Below are positions 9,049 through 18,718 of a stretch of 64,000 nt of DNA, piece by piece. The first letter of the stretch is position 1. Every line of letters begins with the position of its first letter. Source of the DNA: Saprospiraceae bacterium (GTDB taxonomy: Bacteria; Bacteroidota; Bacteroidia; Chitinophagales; Saprospiraceae); the NCBI GenBank assembly GCA_020629315.1, contig JAHDDO010000001.1, positions 46,730 to 110,729 of the forward strand, given 5' to 3'. Position numbers and translations under genes: made by a program. Under the pieces are notes generated by a model. It did no database searches, was not told the DNA's origin, and worked only from the letters and a program-made list of their open reading frames with translations.

Positions 9049-10118
9049 AGCTGCCTTGGATTTGGCCCATATATCGCTCCTCCAAGCGAATCTTTACTGG
9101 CACCTGTCACTGCATGCAAGACATTCTTTCTCTCCAGTAGTCGATTATAGGCTAAGTAACACATAAGCATAGACTCTTTATAATCAATGATATCTTCTGA
9201 CGGAATCTCCAATGACATTCCCAAGGTATCTAATCTATCATTTAACAATTGCCTAAAGAATAAGTTCCGAATACCTCCCCCTGATGCTAAAACTTTCATG
9301 CTTGCAGATCCATACTTTTCACATTCCATGCCTATCTGCTCTACCAGAAAGCGATTGAAGCTATGTAATACATCTTTAGGCGTAAAGGAAAGCTTTTGAG
9401 TCCTTGGGATAAATGCTTTTTGAATCCAGTTATTATCTAAAGACTTAGGTGGCGCCATTTCAAAATAGTCCATCGATTGCCATAAGGACACTAATTCTTG
9501 CTGGAACACTCCTTCCTTTGCTAAGTCGCCATCGGGATCGAAAGAATGCCCCTCTAAGCGGGCGAAAAAATCATTGACTTGGTTAGCAGGCCCCACATCA
9601 TACGCTATTCTTTTATTGGCATCTTGAAAGTGAATATTAGCTATACCGCCTATATTTAAGCAACAATGGTATTCTGGAAATCGCAAACTATCAATTAAGG
9701 GTGCCAAGGGAGTGCCTTGGCCACCTAAATACAAATCTTGGACTCTAAAGTCCGCAATAACTGTCGTATTGGTTAATGCTGCTAAGCCTGCTCCTGAGCC
9801 TAATTGTATAGAGATTCCCTTTTCTGGTCTGTGAATAAGGGTATGCCCATGAAGTGACAACAAATCAATGTTATATTCTGCCAACAAAGGATTGATCTGC
9901 TCAGCTATCCACTTAGTAAATACATATTCAGTTTCAAAAACCGATAGTGCTGTTGATTCTTGATCCACTTGCAAATGCTGTTTTATTGAAGCTGAGTACC
10001 GGATCATTTTGTGAAAAACAATGGCAGGTTTACTTTTTTCTTGCCTTGGAAAATGCATCAAACTGAGATCCATTCCATCTTTAGAACTACCCGTCATTAT
10101 TCCCAAAATAGCAACCAT
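9045..10118 (-). CDS. anmK: Anhydro-N-acetylmuramic acid kinase
   Basis: 357-aa AnmK-family sugar kinase. It converts 1,6-anhydro-MurNAc released by wall turnover to MurNAc-6-phosphate, hydrolysing the anhydro ring and using ATP, in the cytoplasmic peptidoglycan recycling route. Visible family motifs: GIMTGSSKDGMD at the N-terminus (usual GTSxDGxD, with K in place of the common L/M), GTPLAPLID, NIGGIANIHF and DVGPANQVND, then a GGGIRN phosphate-binding loop near the C-terminus. Length matches the family. It overlaps the downstream SDR gene by 4 bp. It is divergent from the TetR-led efflux cluster; the gap to the TetR start is 176 bp. Confidence 0.93.
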   Translation of the reverse strand: MVAILGIMTGSSKDGMDLSLMHFPRQEKSKPAIVFHKMIRYSASIKQHLQVDQESTALSVFETEYVFTKWIAEQINPLLAEYNIDLLSLHGHTLIHRPEKGISIQLGSGAGLAALTNTTVIADFRVQDLYLGGQGTPLAPLIDSLRFPEYHCCLNIGGIANIHFQDANKRIAYDVGPANQVNDFFARLEGHSFDPDGDLAKEGVFQQELVSLWQSMDYFEMAPPKSLDNNWIQKAFIPRTQKLSFTPKDVLHSFNRFLVEQIGMECEKYGSASMKVLASGGGIRNLFFRQLLNDRLDTLGMSLEIPSEDIIDYKESMLMCYLAYNRLLERKNVLHAVTGASKDSLGGAIYGPNPRQL

Positions 10119-10239
10119 TCGTCGAAGATATCCTTATTCTTTTGCTTCTAAAAGTGGCATTGAACCAATAAAACGATTCGTACATAGAAAAAAGCAGTTG
10201 AAAGCTAAACCGCCATGCTCTTTTTATGTTAAGAGTACA

Positions 10240-10277
10240 TATATTTGGAAACTCAAAATTCCTTCAGAGTTTCCAAA
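10240..10277 (+). promoter_or_regulatory. Promoter -7 box overlapped by a probable TetR operator
   Basis: TATATTTG at 10240-10247 fits the Bacteroidota -7 consensus TAnnTTTG exactly. It is overlapped by a perfect 11-bp inverted repeat, TTTGGAAACTC (10244-10254) and GAGTTTCCAAA (10267-10277), with a 12-bp spacer. The repeat ends 17 bp before the TetR ATG. Half-sites 23 bp apart centre to centre suit TetR dimers. Binding would cover the -7 box and start site, so autorepression of the efflux cluster is inferred. Confidence 0.7.
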
Positions 10278-10294
10278 GTTTTTATCCATTTGAA

Positions 10295-10888
10295 ATGAAT
10301 AAAGCAGTAATAGATAAAAGTCGGGAAATGTTCTTACAATTAGGTATACGTAATATCAGCATGAGCGATATTGCCTTATCTCTTGGCATTTCTAAAAAGA
10401 CCCTATATCAGGAAGTAGACTCCAAGGAAAGCCTTTTGCAAGCCGTGGTAGAGGATTATATCCTACAAGAGAGAACAATGATTCAACAGATCATTGGACA
10501 TTCTGAAAATGCCATTGACGAGATCTTTAAAATTTCGCAATATCTTCTTCAGTTCCTGAAAAATGTAAAACCCTCCACGTCTTATGAACTGAGAAAATAC
10601 TATCCAGACGTTGCAAAATTGCTAGATGTAGATCACATTTCTTTTATAAAGGAAACCATGTCAGGCAATTTGAGAAGAGGCATACAACAAGGTCTTTATA
10701 AAAGTGATATGGATGAGATTTTGATTTGTGAATTTTACATAAATAACGCCCGATTTATTTCACAACAAAAGGAGTTTAAGCCGATAGATGTTTATCGTGC
10801 CTTCATAAACTACCATATGAGAGGTATTGTCAATACCGAAGGATTGAAAATTTATAATTCGTACATTAAAAATATTGAATATGCATAA
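10295..10888 (+). CDS. TetR/AcrR-family transcriptional regulator
   Basis: 197-aa regulator. The N-terminal ~50 residues form the TetR helix-turn-helix: MSDIALSLGISKKTLYQ is the typical MxxIAxxxGxSKxTLY pattern. The rest is an all-helical ligand-binding and dimer domain without recognisable ligand residues. The ATG at 10295 is chosen over one 23 codons upstream because the upstream stretch contains the promoter and inverted repeat and lacks family similarity. The tolC-like gene overlaps its 3' end by 8 bp, so the regulator is co-transcribed with the pump it probably controls. Repression through the 10244-10277 inverted repeat is inferred; the inducer is unknown, but pump substrates are the usual candidates. 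Confidence 0.88.
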   Translation: MNKAVIDKSREMFLQLGIRNISMSDIALSLGISKKTLYQEVDSKESLLQAVVEDYILQERTMIQQIIGHSENAIDEIFKISQYLLQFLKNVKPSTSYELRKYYPDVAKLLDVDHISFIKETMSGNLRRGIQQGLYKSDMDEILICEFYINNARFISQQKEFKPIDVYRAFINYHMRGIVNTEGLKIYNSYIKNIEYA

Positions 10889-12263
10889 ATGGATCTTCAC
10901 GCTAATGCTATTCTGTCTAAGTGGTTTGGTCTTACAAAGTCAGACATCGTATACCTTAGAAGAGGCACTCGCTAAAGTTGAAGAGGATAACCGATCCATT
11001 CGCCGAAATGCCATAGAGGTAGAAAAAGCAAAGCAACAGATTAAAATATTGAGAGCGTCTGGACTACCTCAGGTGAACGGTAAAATAAATTACAATTATT
11101 ACGTAGCGCCCCCAGTAAGTCCTGTTGAGGATTTTATAACACCCTCCATTTATGGTGTTTTAATTGGAACAGGGCTTTTACCGCCATCTGCTGACCCGGG
11201 ACCCCCTCAAACCTTTGAGTTTGGTTTTGTGCCAAGAAACGTTTTAACCGGAGACATTTCGGCTAACTGGGTCGTTTTTGATGGTTCTTATCTGGTTTCT
11301 CTAGAAGCGGCTCGATTATACGAAGCCTTCACTTTGTCCAATTTGGATACAAAAATGGCTGAGCTAAAAGCCAATGTCACCAAAGCATATTTAAATGTGA
11401 TGTTAGCTGAAATAAATAAAGAGACCCTCATAAATAACATTGGAATACTAGAAAAAAGCCTGGCTGAATCACAAGCGATTTATGCCGAAGGATTTATCGA
11501 ACAACTAGATGTAAAACGCATCGAGATGTCTTTATCAAATCTCCAATCAGAGCTAATTAAGATTGATGAAGTGATTGCCTTGTCAAAAAATCTTCTGAAA
11601 TTTTACATAGAACATCCTATGGATGAAGAAATCTCTGTGAGTGATGACTTGAAAACCTTAGTGGGGCAATTGAAGACAGATGCCGATATAGCCTTGTTAG
11701 AATTTGATGTAGCCCAACGTCCAGAATTGCAAGAAATAGCCTTAGGAAGAGCACTGCAAGAGTTAGATGTAAAACGCTACCAACGAGGCTACTATCCGAC
11801 TGCTAGTGTTTTTGCATCAGGGCAAGAATCATTACAGCGAGATAATCTTTTCGACAATGATGAATTGGGTTTGATTCCAACGGTTGTTGTTGGTTTTAAT
11901 ATAAATGTGCCTATTTATGACGGCGGGCGAAAGAAGGCACAAATTCAAAATGCCAAATTGGAATTGGAGCGAATAGACTTAGATAAGAAGGACTTTGAAG
12001 ACAATATGAATCTTCAGTTCCTAAATGCCAAAACTCAGTTTTTAAACGCAAGAGTAAGTCTAGATGCCGCAGAAAAGTCACTGGCTCTGACGGAAGAAAT
12101 TTTGAGAACTGCTCAAATAAAATATAAAGAAGGTGTAGGATCGAGTCTTGAAGTTACACAAGCCGAATCATCACTCTATCAAGCACAATCCAGCTATATG
12201 AATGCCATTTATAATCTAGTCAATGCCAAGGCAGATCTAGATATAATCATGGGAACCCTTTAA
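10881..12263 (+). CDS. TolC-like outer membrane efflux protein
   Basis: 460-aa outer membrane factor. A signal peptide covers residues 1-20 (MHKWIFTLMLFCLSG..., cleavage near LQSQ). Two long coiled-coil halves follow, each with the OEP family feature of repeated Ala/Gln/Leu helices: ALAKVEEDNRSIRRNA in the first half and KYKEGVGSSLEVTQAE in the second, the latter being the classic YxxGxxSxLEVxxA signature. It forms the trimeric channel that takes substrate from the RND pump across the outer membrane. A TTG two codons upstream is in frame, but the ATG at 10881 fits the signal peptide. It overlaps tetR by 8 bp and precedes the adaptor gene by 20 bp. Confidence 0.92.
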   Translation: MHKWIFTLMLFCLSGLVLQSQTSYTLEEALAKVEEDNRSIRRNAIEVEKAKQQIKILRASGLPQVNGKINYNYYVAPPVSPVEDFITPSIYGVLIGTGLLPPSADPGPPQTFEFGFVPRNVLTGDISANWVVFDGSYLVSLEAARLYEAFTLSNLDTKMAELKANVTKAYLNVMLAEINKETLINNIGILEKSLAESQAIYAEGFIEQLDVKRIEMSLSNLQSELIKIDEVIALSKNLLKFYIEHPMDEEISVSDDLKTLVGQLKTDADIALLEFDVAQRPELQEIALGRALQELDVKRYQRGYYPTASVFASGQESLQRDNLFDNDELGLIPTVVVGFNINVPIYDGGRKKAQIQNAKLELERIDLDKKDFEDNMNLQFLNAKTQFLNARVSLDAAEKSLALTEEILRTAQIKYKEGVGSSLEVTQAESSLYQAQSSYMNAIYNLVNAKADLDIIMGTL

Positions 12264-12283
12264 CTATCATAACAATCAAACCA

Positions 12284-13435
12284 ATGAAAAAAGTCGCACT
12301 ATATATTGTAAGCCTATTTATACTTGTCTCTTGTGCTCCACCTGCAGACAACGCTACAGCTATCCCAGAAGACCTAGCTGGCCTTAAGAAAATGTTGGCC
12401 GAACAAAAGAAACAAGCCAAAGAGTTAGACGAAAAAATGGCAATGGTCCAAGAAAAAATAAGTGAACTACAACCTGCTATGGAAAAGGAGCGCTTATTAG
12501 TTGAAACGGAAGTTTTAGAAAGGAAATCTATAGACCTTTCCGCCCAAGTACAAGGGTCTGTTGTTTCTGATGACTATGCTATGGCATCTAGCGAAACAGG
12601 CGGTCGTCTCATGTCAGTAGTTGTTAACGAAGGAGACTATGTTAGAAAAGGGCAATTAATCGCTACCGTCGATTTAGAAAGTATTGAAAAGCAAAAGGCT
12701 GAATTACAAACAGCGCTTTCCTTAGCCACAGATGTCTTTGAAAGGCAATCTAGATTATGGAAGCAAAACATTGGTTCAGAGATCCAATACTTAGAGGCCA
12801 AAAACAGTAAAGAGCGTCTAGAAAAATCGCTAGAAACACTAGGCTCTCAAATTGCAAAAAAGAATGTTATGGCCCCTATTTCTGGTGTAATTGATCAGAA
12901 GTTCTTGACTCAAGGAGAGTTAGCAGGTCCTGGTACGCCCATTGTACAGATTCTAAATACAAGCGCACTAAAGGTGGTGGCGGATATTCCAGAAAAGTAT
13001 ATTGCTTCTGTACGTAGAGGTCAAGGGGTAACGGTACGTTATCCTGCTTTAGATATCGAACGAAAAAAATCGATCAGCATGGTAGGCCGAACCATAGATC
13101 CTAGTAATCGAACGTTTAAGGTGGAGATTAAGACTGGCAATGAGGGCGGTGTCGTAAAGCCTTTCCTCCTAGCACAAGTAGAATTTGTAGCGGATAAGAT
13201 TGAAGACGTGATTGCTATCAATCCAGAATTAATCCAAGAAGAAGTTAGCGGTAAAAAATATGTTTATAAAAACGATGGAGGCGTTGCCAAAAAAGTCTAT
13301 GTCGAAACGGGTGATAATAGTGACGATGCCATTGTCATTACTACGGGCTTAGATACTGGCGATGAGATTATTACAGAAGGTGCTTTCTTTGTAAAAGAGG
13401 GCGAATTAATCGATGTAAAAACAAGCGAAGAATAA
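12284..13435 (+). CDS. RND periplasmic adaptor (membrane fusion lipoprotein)
   Basis: 383-aa HlyD/AcrA-type adaptor. The N-terminus MKKVALYIVSLFILVSC ends in a lipobox with Cys17, so it is probably a lipoprotein. Residues ~30-65 form a coiled coil (KKMLAEQKKQAKELDEKMA). The biotinyl-lipoyl half motif VVNEGDYVRKGQLIATVD is near residue 110, a second hairpin near 140-190, and the other lipoyl half at KKNVMAPISGVIDQKF. A beta-barrel and membrane-proximal domain complete the chain. It links the RND pump with the TolC-like channel. The extra coiled coil before the lipoyl domain is longer than in AcrA. The gene lies 7 bp before the pump gene. Confidence 0.92.
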   Translation: MKKVALYIVSLFILVSCAPPADNATAIPEDLAGLKKMLAEQKKQAKELDEKMAMVQEKISELQPAMEKERLLVETEVLERKSIDLSAQVQGSVVSDDYAMASSETGGRLMSVVVNEGDYVRKGQLIATVDLESIEKQKAELQTALSLATDVFERQSRLWKQNIGSEIQYLEAKNSKERLEKSLETLGSQIAKKNVMAPISGVIDQKFLTQGELAGPGTPIVQILNTSALKVVADIPEKYIASVRRGQGVTVRYPALDIERKKSISMVGRTIDPSNRTFKVEIKTGNEGGVVKPFLLAQVEFVADKIEDVIAINPELIQEEVSGKKYVYKNDGGVAKKVYVETGDNSDDAIVITTGLDTGDEIITEGAFFVKEGELIDVKTSEE

Positions 13436-13442
13436 TACGGGT

Positions 13443-16400
13443 ATGAAAGACTTAATCAAAAACCTTCGCGAATTCAGACTTACCACACTTGCTGTCGATA
13501 ATGGCACAAGTGTATTCCTGATCGCTTTTATGGTATTGCTTTTTGGGATTCGCTCCTATATAAGCATGCCCAAAGAACAATTCCCAGAAGCATCTCTACC
13601 AACAGTATATATCAATACACCTTACTTCGGAAATTCAGCTGAGGAAATTGAAAGTTTAGTTTCTAGACCCATAGAACAGGAGTTAGAAAATCAAACGGGC
13701 GTCAAATATGTTCGATCCACCTCTGTTCAGGACTTCTCAGTTATTATTGCTGAATTTGATACTGATGTACCTATGACTTTGGCTGTTAGCAGAGTAAAAG
13801 ACGCTGTAGACTTGGCTAAAAGCGAACTGCCGGACGACCTCAGCTCAGAGCCTAGCGTTTTAGAGGTTAACTTCAGTGATATTCCTATTGTAACCGTAAA
13901 TATCTCTGGTGATTATTCGAATGACGAACTTAAGCAGTTTGGAGAGTACATCAAGGATCGGATCGAATTATTAAAGGAGGTCTCTGAAGTAGATATGAAA
14001 GGGGACAGAGAACGAGAAGTGAAGATCGATGTGGATATGGTCAAAATGCAAGCTGTAAAAGTTTCTTTTGGTGATATTGAAAATGCCTTTAGAACGGAGA
14101 ATTTAACCATGTCGGGCGGTGAAATTCTGAATAACAACTTTAAACGATCTGTTCGGATTATTGGACAGTTTGGCGATGTTGATGAGATGAAAAACATGAT
14201 TGTTAAGGCTGAAAATCAGCGGCCGATTTACCTAAAAGATATCGCTGAAGTAAGCTTTAATTATGAAGAGGAGACCAGTATTGCACGGTCTGATAAACAA
14301 CCTGTTATATCCTTGGATATTATCAAACGACGAGGTGAAAACCTAATTGATGCCGCTGATGGTATCAAAGCTATTGTAGACGAGGTGCGGCCAGATCTTC
14401 CTGAAGAACTGAAAATTTCATTATTTAATGATCAATCGGTATACACCAAAAATGAAGTCGACAACTTATTGAACTCCATTATCTCTGGTGTAATTCTAGT
14501 GGTATTAGTCTTACTATTTTTCTTAGGCTTACGGAATGCCATGTTTGTAGGATTAGCTATTCCATTGTCAATGTTGACTGGAATTTTGATCTTGAACCTT
14601 ACTGGTACTACATTAAATATTGTTGTTCTTTTCGCGCTAATATTAGCTTTAGGTTTATTGGTTGACAATGCTATCGTGGTAGTAGAAAACATCTACCGCT
14701 ATATGCAAAATGGCTTTAACAATAAAGAGGCCGCCAAATATGGCGCCGGCGAAGTTGCATTGCCGATTATCGCGTCTACGGCAACTACTCTAGCTGCTTT
14801 CCTTCCCTTAGCTTTTTGGCCAGGGATCATGGGTGAGTTCATGTATTACCTACCGGTGACCTTAATTATAGTGCTATGCTCATCCTTGTTTGTAGCGCTG
14901 GTAATTAATCCAGTGTTTACGGCTAGCTTAATGAAGGTAGACGAACGGAAAGAAACTAAAGCAGAAATTAAACGGAGTCGTCGAAACCAATTAATAGGCG
15001 CTGTCGTCATGTTGATGGCGGCTGTACTTTTCCATTTTGCAGGTGTGGAGTGGATGCGTAATTTATTAGGGATCGCATTTATCGTGACATTAGTCAACTT
15101 CTTTTTGCTACGACCTGCGTCCTTTTATTTCCAAGAAAGAATATTACCTGTCCTCGAGCGTATTTATGATAAATTCATCCGATTTGTATTAGGTGGCTTC
15201 AGACCCGCCATGACACTTTTCGCTACCTTCTTAATCCTAATTGGTTCGATCGTATTGTTGTCGATAAACATGCCTAAGGTAGAATTCTTCCCGGCGGCAG
15301 ACCCATTGTATGTCAATGTATTTATTGAATTGCCGATGGGTAAGGATATAGCAGCCACTAATGATTTTGTCAGAAATATTGAAGATAGAGTATTGGAAAC
15401 TTTAGAACCTGACATGGAGATTGTGGAGGCGGTTTTGACACAGATCGGCGAAAACACATCGGACCCTAACTCACCACCAGAGCCTGGGGTAACGCCACAC
15501 AAGGCAAGGATAACTATTTCTTTTGTGGAAACTAAGGAGCGAGGCGGCAAATCGACTAAGCGAATTATGGAGGATGTCAGAGCGGCTGTCTCCGGTTATG
15601 CAGGGGTACAAATCTTTGTGGACCAAAACGCATCGGGTCCTCCTGTTGGGAAGCCTATCACAATTGAGCTTAGGGGTGAAAATATTGACTCCTTGCTAGA
15701 GGAATCAAACCAAATGATCGCATTTATTAATGATTTAGCGATACCCGGTATTGAGGAATTAAAAGCTGATGTGAAATTAGGTAAGCCTGAATTATTAGTA
15801 AATATTGACCGAGAAGCTGCTCGGCGTTATGAAATATCAACATTTGGTATTGCAGATGCTTTACGTACCTCTGTGTTTGGAAAGGAAGTATCTAAGTATA
15901 AACAAGGGGAAGAGGAATACCCTATTATGGTTCGACTATCTGAAGAATATCGCAACAATATGAGTTCACTTCTGGATCAAAAGATCACCTTTAGGAACCC
16001 AGCGAACGGTCGGATTGCACAAGTACCTATATCAGCCGTTGCGGATGTTCAATACTCAAGCACCTACTCTTCCATTAAACGAAAAGATGGTAAACGACTT
16101 ATCACTATTGACTCTAATGTACTTGATGGCTACAATCCAAATGAGATCGTCGGAGAAATAAAAGCAGGTTTGGAAGACTTCCCATTAGCTGATGGATTAA
16201 GTTTTGAATTTGCGGGTGAGCAACAACAACAAGCAGAAGATTCATCATTTTTGATGACTTCATTTTTGGTGGCGATCTTCTCCATTTTTATCATTATCGT
16301 AGCCCAGTTTAATTCACTCATAAGTCCATTTATCATAATCCTTTCGATTCTATTTAGTACTATCGGTGTATTCTTAGGCTATGCGTTTACCGGTCGAACG

Positions 16401-16868
16401 ATCACCGTTATTTTTACGGGTGTGGGTATTATTTCATTGGCTGGTGTGGTTGTCAATAATGCGATTGTATTGATTGATTATATCAATTTATTGATAAAAC
16501 GAAAGAGAGAAGAACTCGGCTTTGAAAGTATGTCTTCACTCAGTTTTGACCAAATAAAGGAATGTATTATCGAAGGAGGAGCGACACGTTTACGACCCGT
16601 GCTACTTACCGCGATTACGACAATACTCGGATTGATACCTTTAGCTATTGGCTTCAATTTTAATTTCTTTACCTTGATTAGTGAGTTAGATCCAAAGATA
16701 TTTATCGGTGGTGATAATACTGCTATGTGGGGTCCAATGGCCTGGACGGTAATATACGGATTGACTTTTGCTACATTCCTAACTTTGGTAGTCGTACCTG
16801 TGATGTATTGGTTGGCTGTACGTTCAAAATTAGGACTGGCAAAAATGATAAATAGAAGACGGAAGTAA
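13443..16868 (+). CDS. RND-family efflux permease (AcrB/MexB-like)
   Basis: 1141-aa proton-driven inner membrane pump. Two homologous halves, each with a periplasmic porter loop and six membrane helices, are visible. The proton-relay helix has GLLVDNAIVVVENIYR with Asp408 and Asn409: AcrB has two Asp here, while VDN is common in other RND branches. The second-half helix GVVVNNAIVLIDYINL matches. An additional hydrophobic hairpin of about 50 residues (near 510-560, LIGAVVMLMAAVLF and LGIAFIVTLVNFFLL) sits between helices 6 and 7. It explains much of the excess over the usual ~1040 aa. Substrates cannot be read. It is coupled to the adaptor upstream and overlaps pdxH by one base (TAATG). Confidence 0.93.
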   Translation: MKDLIKNLREFRLTTLAVDNGTSVFLIAFMVLLFGIRSYISMPKEQFPEASLPTVYINTPYFGNSAEEIESLVSRPIEQELENQTGVKYVRSTSVQDFSVIIAEFDTDVPMTLAVSRVKDAVDLAKSELPDDLSSEPSVLEVNFSDIPIVTVNISGDYSNDELKQFGEYIKDRIELLKEVSEVDMKGDREREVKIDVDMVKMQAVKVSFGDIENAFRTENLTMSGGEILNNNFKRSVRIIGQFGDVDEMKNMIVKAENQRPIYLKDIAEVSFNYEEETSIARSDKQPVISLDIIKRRGENLIDAADGIKAIVDEVRPDLPEELKISLFNDQSVYTKNEVDNLLNSIISGVILVVLVLLFFLGLRNAMFVGLAIPLSMLTGILILNLTGTTLNIVVLFALILALGLLVDNAIVVVENIYRYMQNGFNNKEAAKYGAGEVALPIIASTATTLAAFLPLAFWPGIMGEFMYYLPVTLIIVLCSSLFVALVINPVFTASLMKVDERKETKAEIKRSRRNQLIGAVVMLMAAVLFHFAGVEWMRNLLGIAFIVTLVNFFLLRPASFYFQERILPVLERIYDKFIRFVLGGFRPAMTLFATFLILIGSIVLLSINMPKVEFFPAADPLYVNVFIELPMGKDIAATNDFVRNIEDRVLETLEPDMEIVEAVLTQIGENTSDPNSPPEPGVTPHKARITISFVETKERGGKSTKRIMEDVRAAVSGYAGVQIFVDQNASGPPVGKPITIELRGENIDSLLEESNQMIAFINDLAIPGIEELKADVKLGKPELLVNIDREAARRYEISTFGIADALRTSVFGKEVSKYKQGEEEYPIMVRLSEEYRNNMSSLLDQKITFRNPANGRIAQVPISAVADVQYSSTYSSIKRKDGKRLITIDSNVLDGYNPNEIVGEIKAGLEDFPLADGLSFEFAGEQQQQAEDSSFLMTSFLVAIFSIFIIIVAQFNSLISPFIIILSILFSTIGVFLGYAFTGRTITVIFTGVGIISLAGVVVNNAIVLIDYINLLIKRKREELGFESMSSLSFDQIKECIIEGGATRLRPVLLTAITTILGLIPLAIGFNFNFFTLISELDPKIFIGGDNTAMWGPMAWTVIYGLTFATFLTLVVVPVMYWLAVRSKLGLAKMINRRRK

Positions 16869-17503
16869 TGAAGCTTTCAGATCAGAGGCAACAATATGAA
16901 AAAGGGAGCTTGGATAGAGCTGAGCTCCCAGACACACCTTTAGTTTTATTTGAGGCTTGGCTAAAGTATGCCTTTAGCGAAGGGGTCACTGAGCCCAATG
17001 CGTTCACCCTGGCGACTGTGCGGGACGGCATACCTTCAGCTAGAGTTGTACTCATTAAGGAAATCACAGAGCAAGGGATAATCTTTTACTCAAACTATGA
17101 AAGTGCGAAAGCAAAGGATATAGAACAAAACCCTATAGTAGCTGCTTCTTTTTTGTGGAAAGAAGTAGAGAGACAAGTCCGTATTGTAGGGCGGGCCAAT
17201 GTTATTCCTGAAGAGAAGTCCTTAATGTATTTTCAATCCAGACCCAAAGCCAGTCAAATCTCAGCCTGGGCATCCCCGCAAAGTGAGGTAGTTAATAGCC
17301 GAGATTTTTTACTAGAGATGCGAGACAAGGTCGAAATGCGATTTGCTAATGATGATGTACTTCCACTACCGCCTAACTGGGGTGGATATGAAATCGTCAT
17401 TTCTTCCATCGAATTCTGGCAAGGCCGTCCAGATCGATTTCATGATAGATTTAAATACAGCTTACAAGATGGACATTGGACCATCGAAAGACTAGCCCCG
17501 TAA
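16868..17503 (+). CDS. pdxH: Pyridoxamine/pyridoxine 5'-phosphate oxidase
   Basis: 211-aa FMN enzyme that oxidises pyridoxamine-P or pyridoxine-P to pyridoxal 5'-phosphate with O2, in the cytoplasm. Family motifs in order: SARVVLIKEI, the FMN-binding stretch FYSNYESAKAKDIEQNP, RIVGRANVIPE, YFQSRPKASQISAWASPQS, and the C-terminal FWQGRPDRFHDR followed by WTIERLAP. Length matches PdxH. The start codon shares its first base with the RND stop codon, so it is translationally coupled to the efflux genes. The next gene, lysA, encodes a PLP-dependent enzyme. Presence in an efflux transcript is probably positional, not functional. Confidence 0.95.
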   Translation: MKLSDQRQQYEKGSLDRAELPDTPLVLFEAWLKYAFSEGVTEPNAFTLATVRDGIPSARVVLIKEITEQGIIFYSNYESAKAKDIEQNPIVAASFLWKEVERQVRIVGRANVIPEEKSLMYFQSRPKASQISAWASPQSEVVNSRDFLLEMRDKVEMRFANDDVLPLPPNWGGYEIVISSIEFWQGRPDRFHDRFKYSLQDGHWTIERLAP

Positions 17504-17514
17504 GAAACCATACT

Positions 17515-18714
17515 ATGAATTCAATATTTACTGACATTGCACGGGAGTATGGGAGTCCCGTTTTTATTTATGATGGTAATCGAATTGTAGAAAATTACAA
17601 TCGATTTAAGGACGCCTTCCATGTACCTGACCTTAAGATTCATTATGCCTGCAAGGCCTTGAATAATATAAATATCCTGAAGCTATTTAAATCCTTGGGT
17701 TCCGGTTTAGATTGTGTGTCTCAAGGAGAAGTACATATGGGTCTCAAAGCCGGTTTTGCGCCAGAGGATATCATTTATACACCCAATGGTGTTTCTTTAT
17801 CTGAATATGAATCTGTGATCGAAAAAGGTTGTCGGATAACCTTGGACAACCTATCGATATTAGAAAAATTTGGTGTCAGTCACCCTGACTACCCTATCCA
17901 CATTCGGATCAACCCACACCTTATGGCTGGTGGCAATCGTAATATTTCGGTGGGTCACATTGATTCTAAGTTTGGGATTTCTATTCATCAATTACCGCAT
18001 ATCCTCCGTTTAGTAAAGAACTTAGGGATTAATGTGGAAGGCATCCATGTACACACAGGTTCCGATATCATCGATAAGGATGTTTTCTTGCGAGTGGCTG
18101 ATATGATTTTTGGCATTGCTGAACAATTTGACACCATCAAGTCTATTGACTTAGGTAGTGGATTTAAGATTAAGTATAAGGCCAACGACCTGTACACTGA
18201 TATTACGAAATTAGGCGCTTCGTTTTCGGACGCTTTCAATGCATTTAGTGAGCGATTAGGACGTCCTTTGACCCTTCGATTTGAGCCGGGTAAATTTATG
18301 GTCAGCGATGCAGGTTATTTTGTATCTCAGGTAAATGTTATCAAACAAACGACTGCATGTACCTTTGTTGGTATTAACAGTGGATTTAATCATTTAATAC
18401 GTCCGATGTTTTACGGATCGTATCATCAAATAGAAAATATTTCTAATCCAGAAGGCGAAAAGAAGCTCTATTCCGTTGTAGGTAATATATGTGAGACCGA
18501 TACCTTTGCGGAAGATCGTCTGATATCAGAAGTGCGAGAGCAGGACTTGTTAGTCTTTAAAAACGCAGGTGCATACTGCTTTACCATGGCTTCTAATTAT
18601 AATAGTCGATTACGGCCGCCAGAGGTATTAATCAAAGATGGCGGGTATTCTTTGATTCGAAAACGAGAAAGTTATGATGACCTACTGAGAGGTCAAGTAG
18701 AAATAGACATCTGA
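17515..18714 (+). CDS. lysA: Diaminopimelate decarboxylase
   Basis: 399-aa fold-III PLP decarboxylase that converts meso-diaminopimelate to L-lysine, the last step of the DAP pathway. The PLP lysine is Lys47 in HYACKALN. Further motifs: HVHTGSDI (the family's HIGSQ region), DLGSGF for phosphate binding, RFEPGKFMV, the substrate-binding CETDTFAED, and GAYCFTMASNYNSRLRP at the dimer-interface active site. These separate it from arginine/ornithine or carboxynorspermidine decarboxylases. The ATG at 17515 is chosen because an upstream ATG at 17476 lies inside pdxH and adds unrelated residues. It is 11 bp after pdxH and 4 bp before the VOC gene. Confidence 0.92.
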   Translation: MNSIFTDIAREYGSPVFIYDGNRIVENYNRFKDAFHVPDLKIHYACKALNNINILKLFKSLGSGLDCVSQGEVHMGLKAGFAPEDIIYTPNGVSLSEYESVIEKGCRITLDNLSILEKFGVSHPDYPIHIRINPHLMAGGNRNISVGHIDSKFGISIHQLPHILRLVKNLGINVEGIHVHTGSDIIDKDVFLRVADMIFGIAEQFDTIKSIDLGSGFKIKYKANDLYTDITKLGASFSDAFNAFSERLGRPLTLRFEPGKFMVSDAGYFVSQVNVIKQTTACTFVGINSGFNHLIRPMFYGSYHQIENISNPEGEKKLYSVVGNICETDTFAEDRLISEVREQDLLVFKNAGAYCFTMASNYNSRLRPPEVLIKDGGYSLIRKRESYDDLLRGQVEIDI

Positions 18715-18718
18715 AAAT

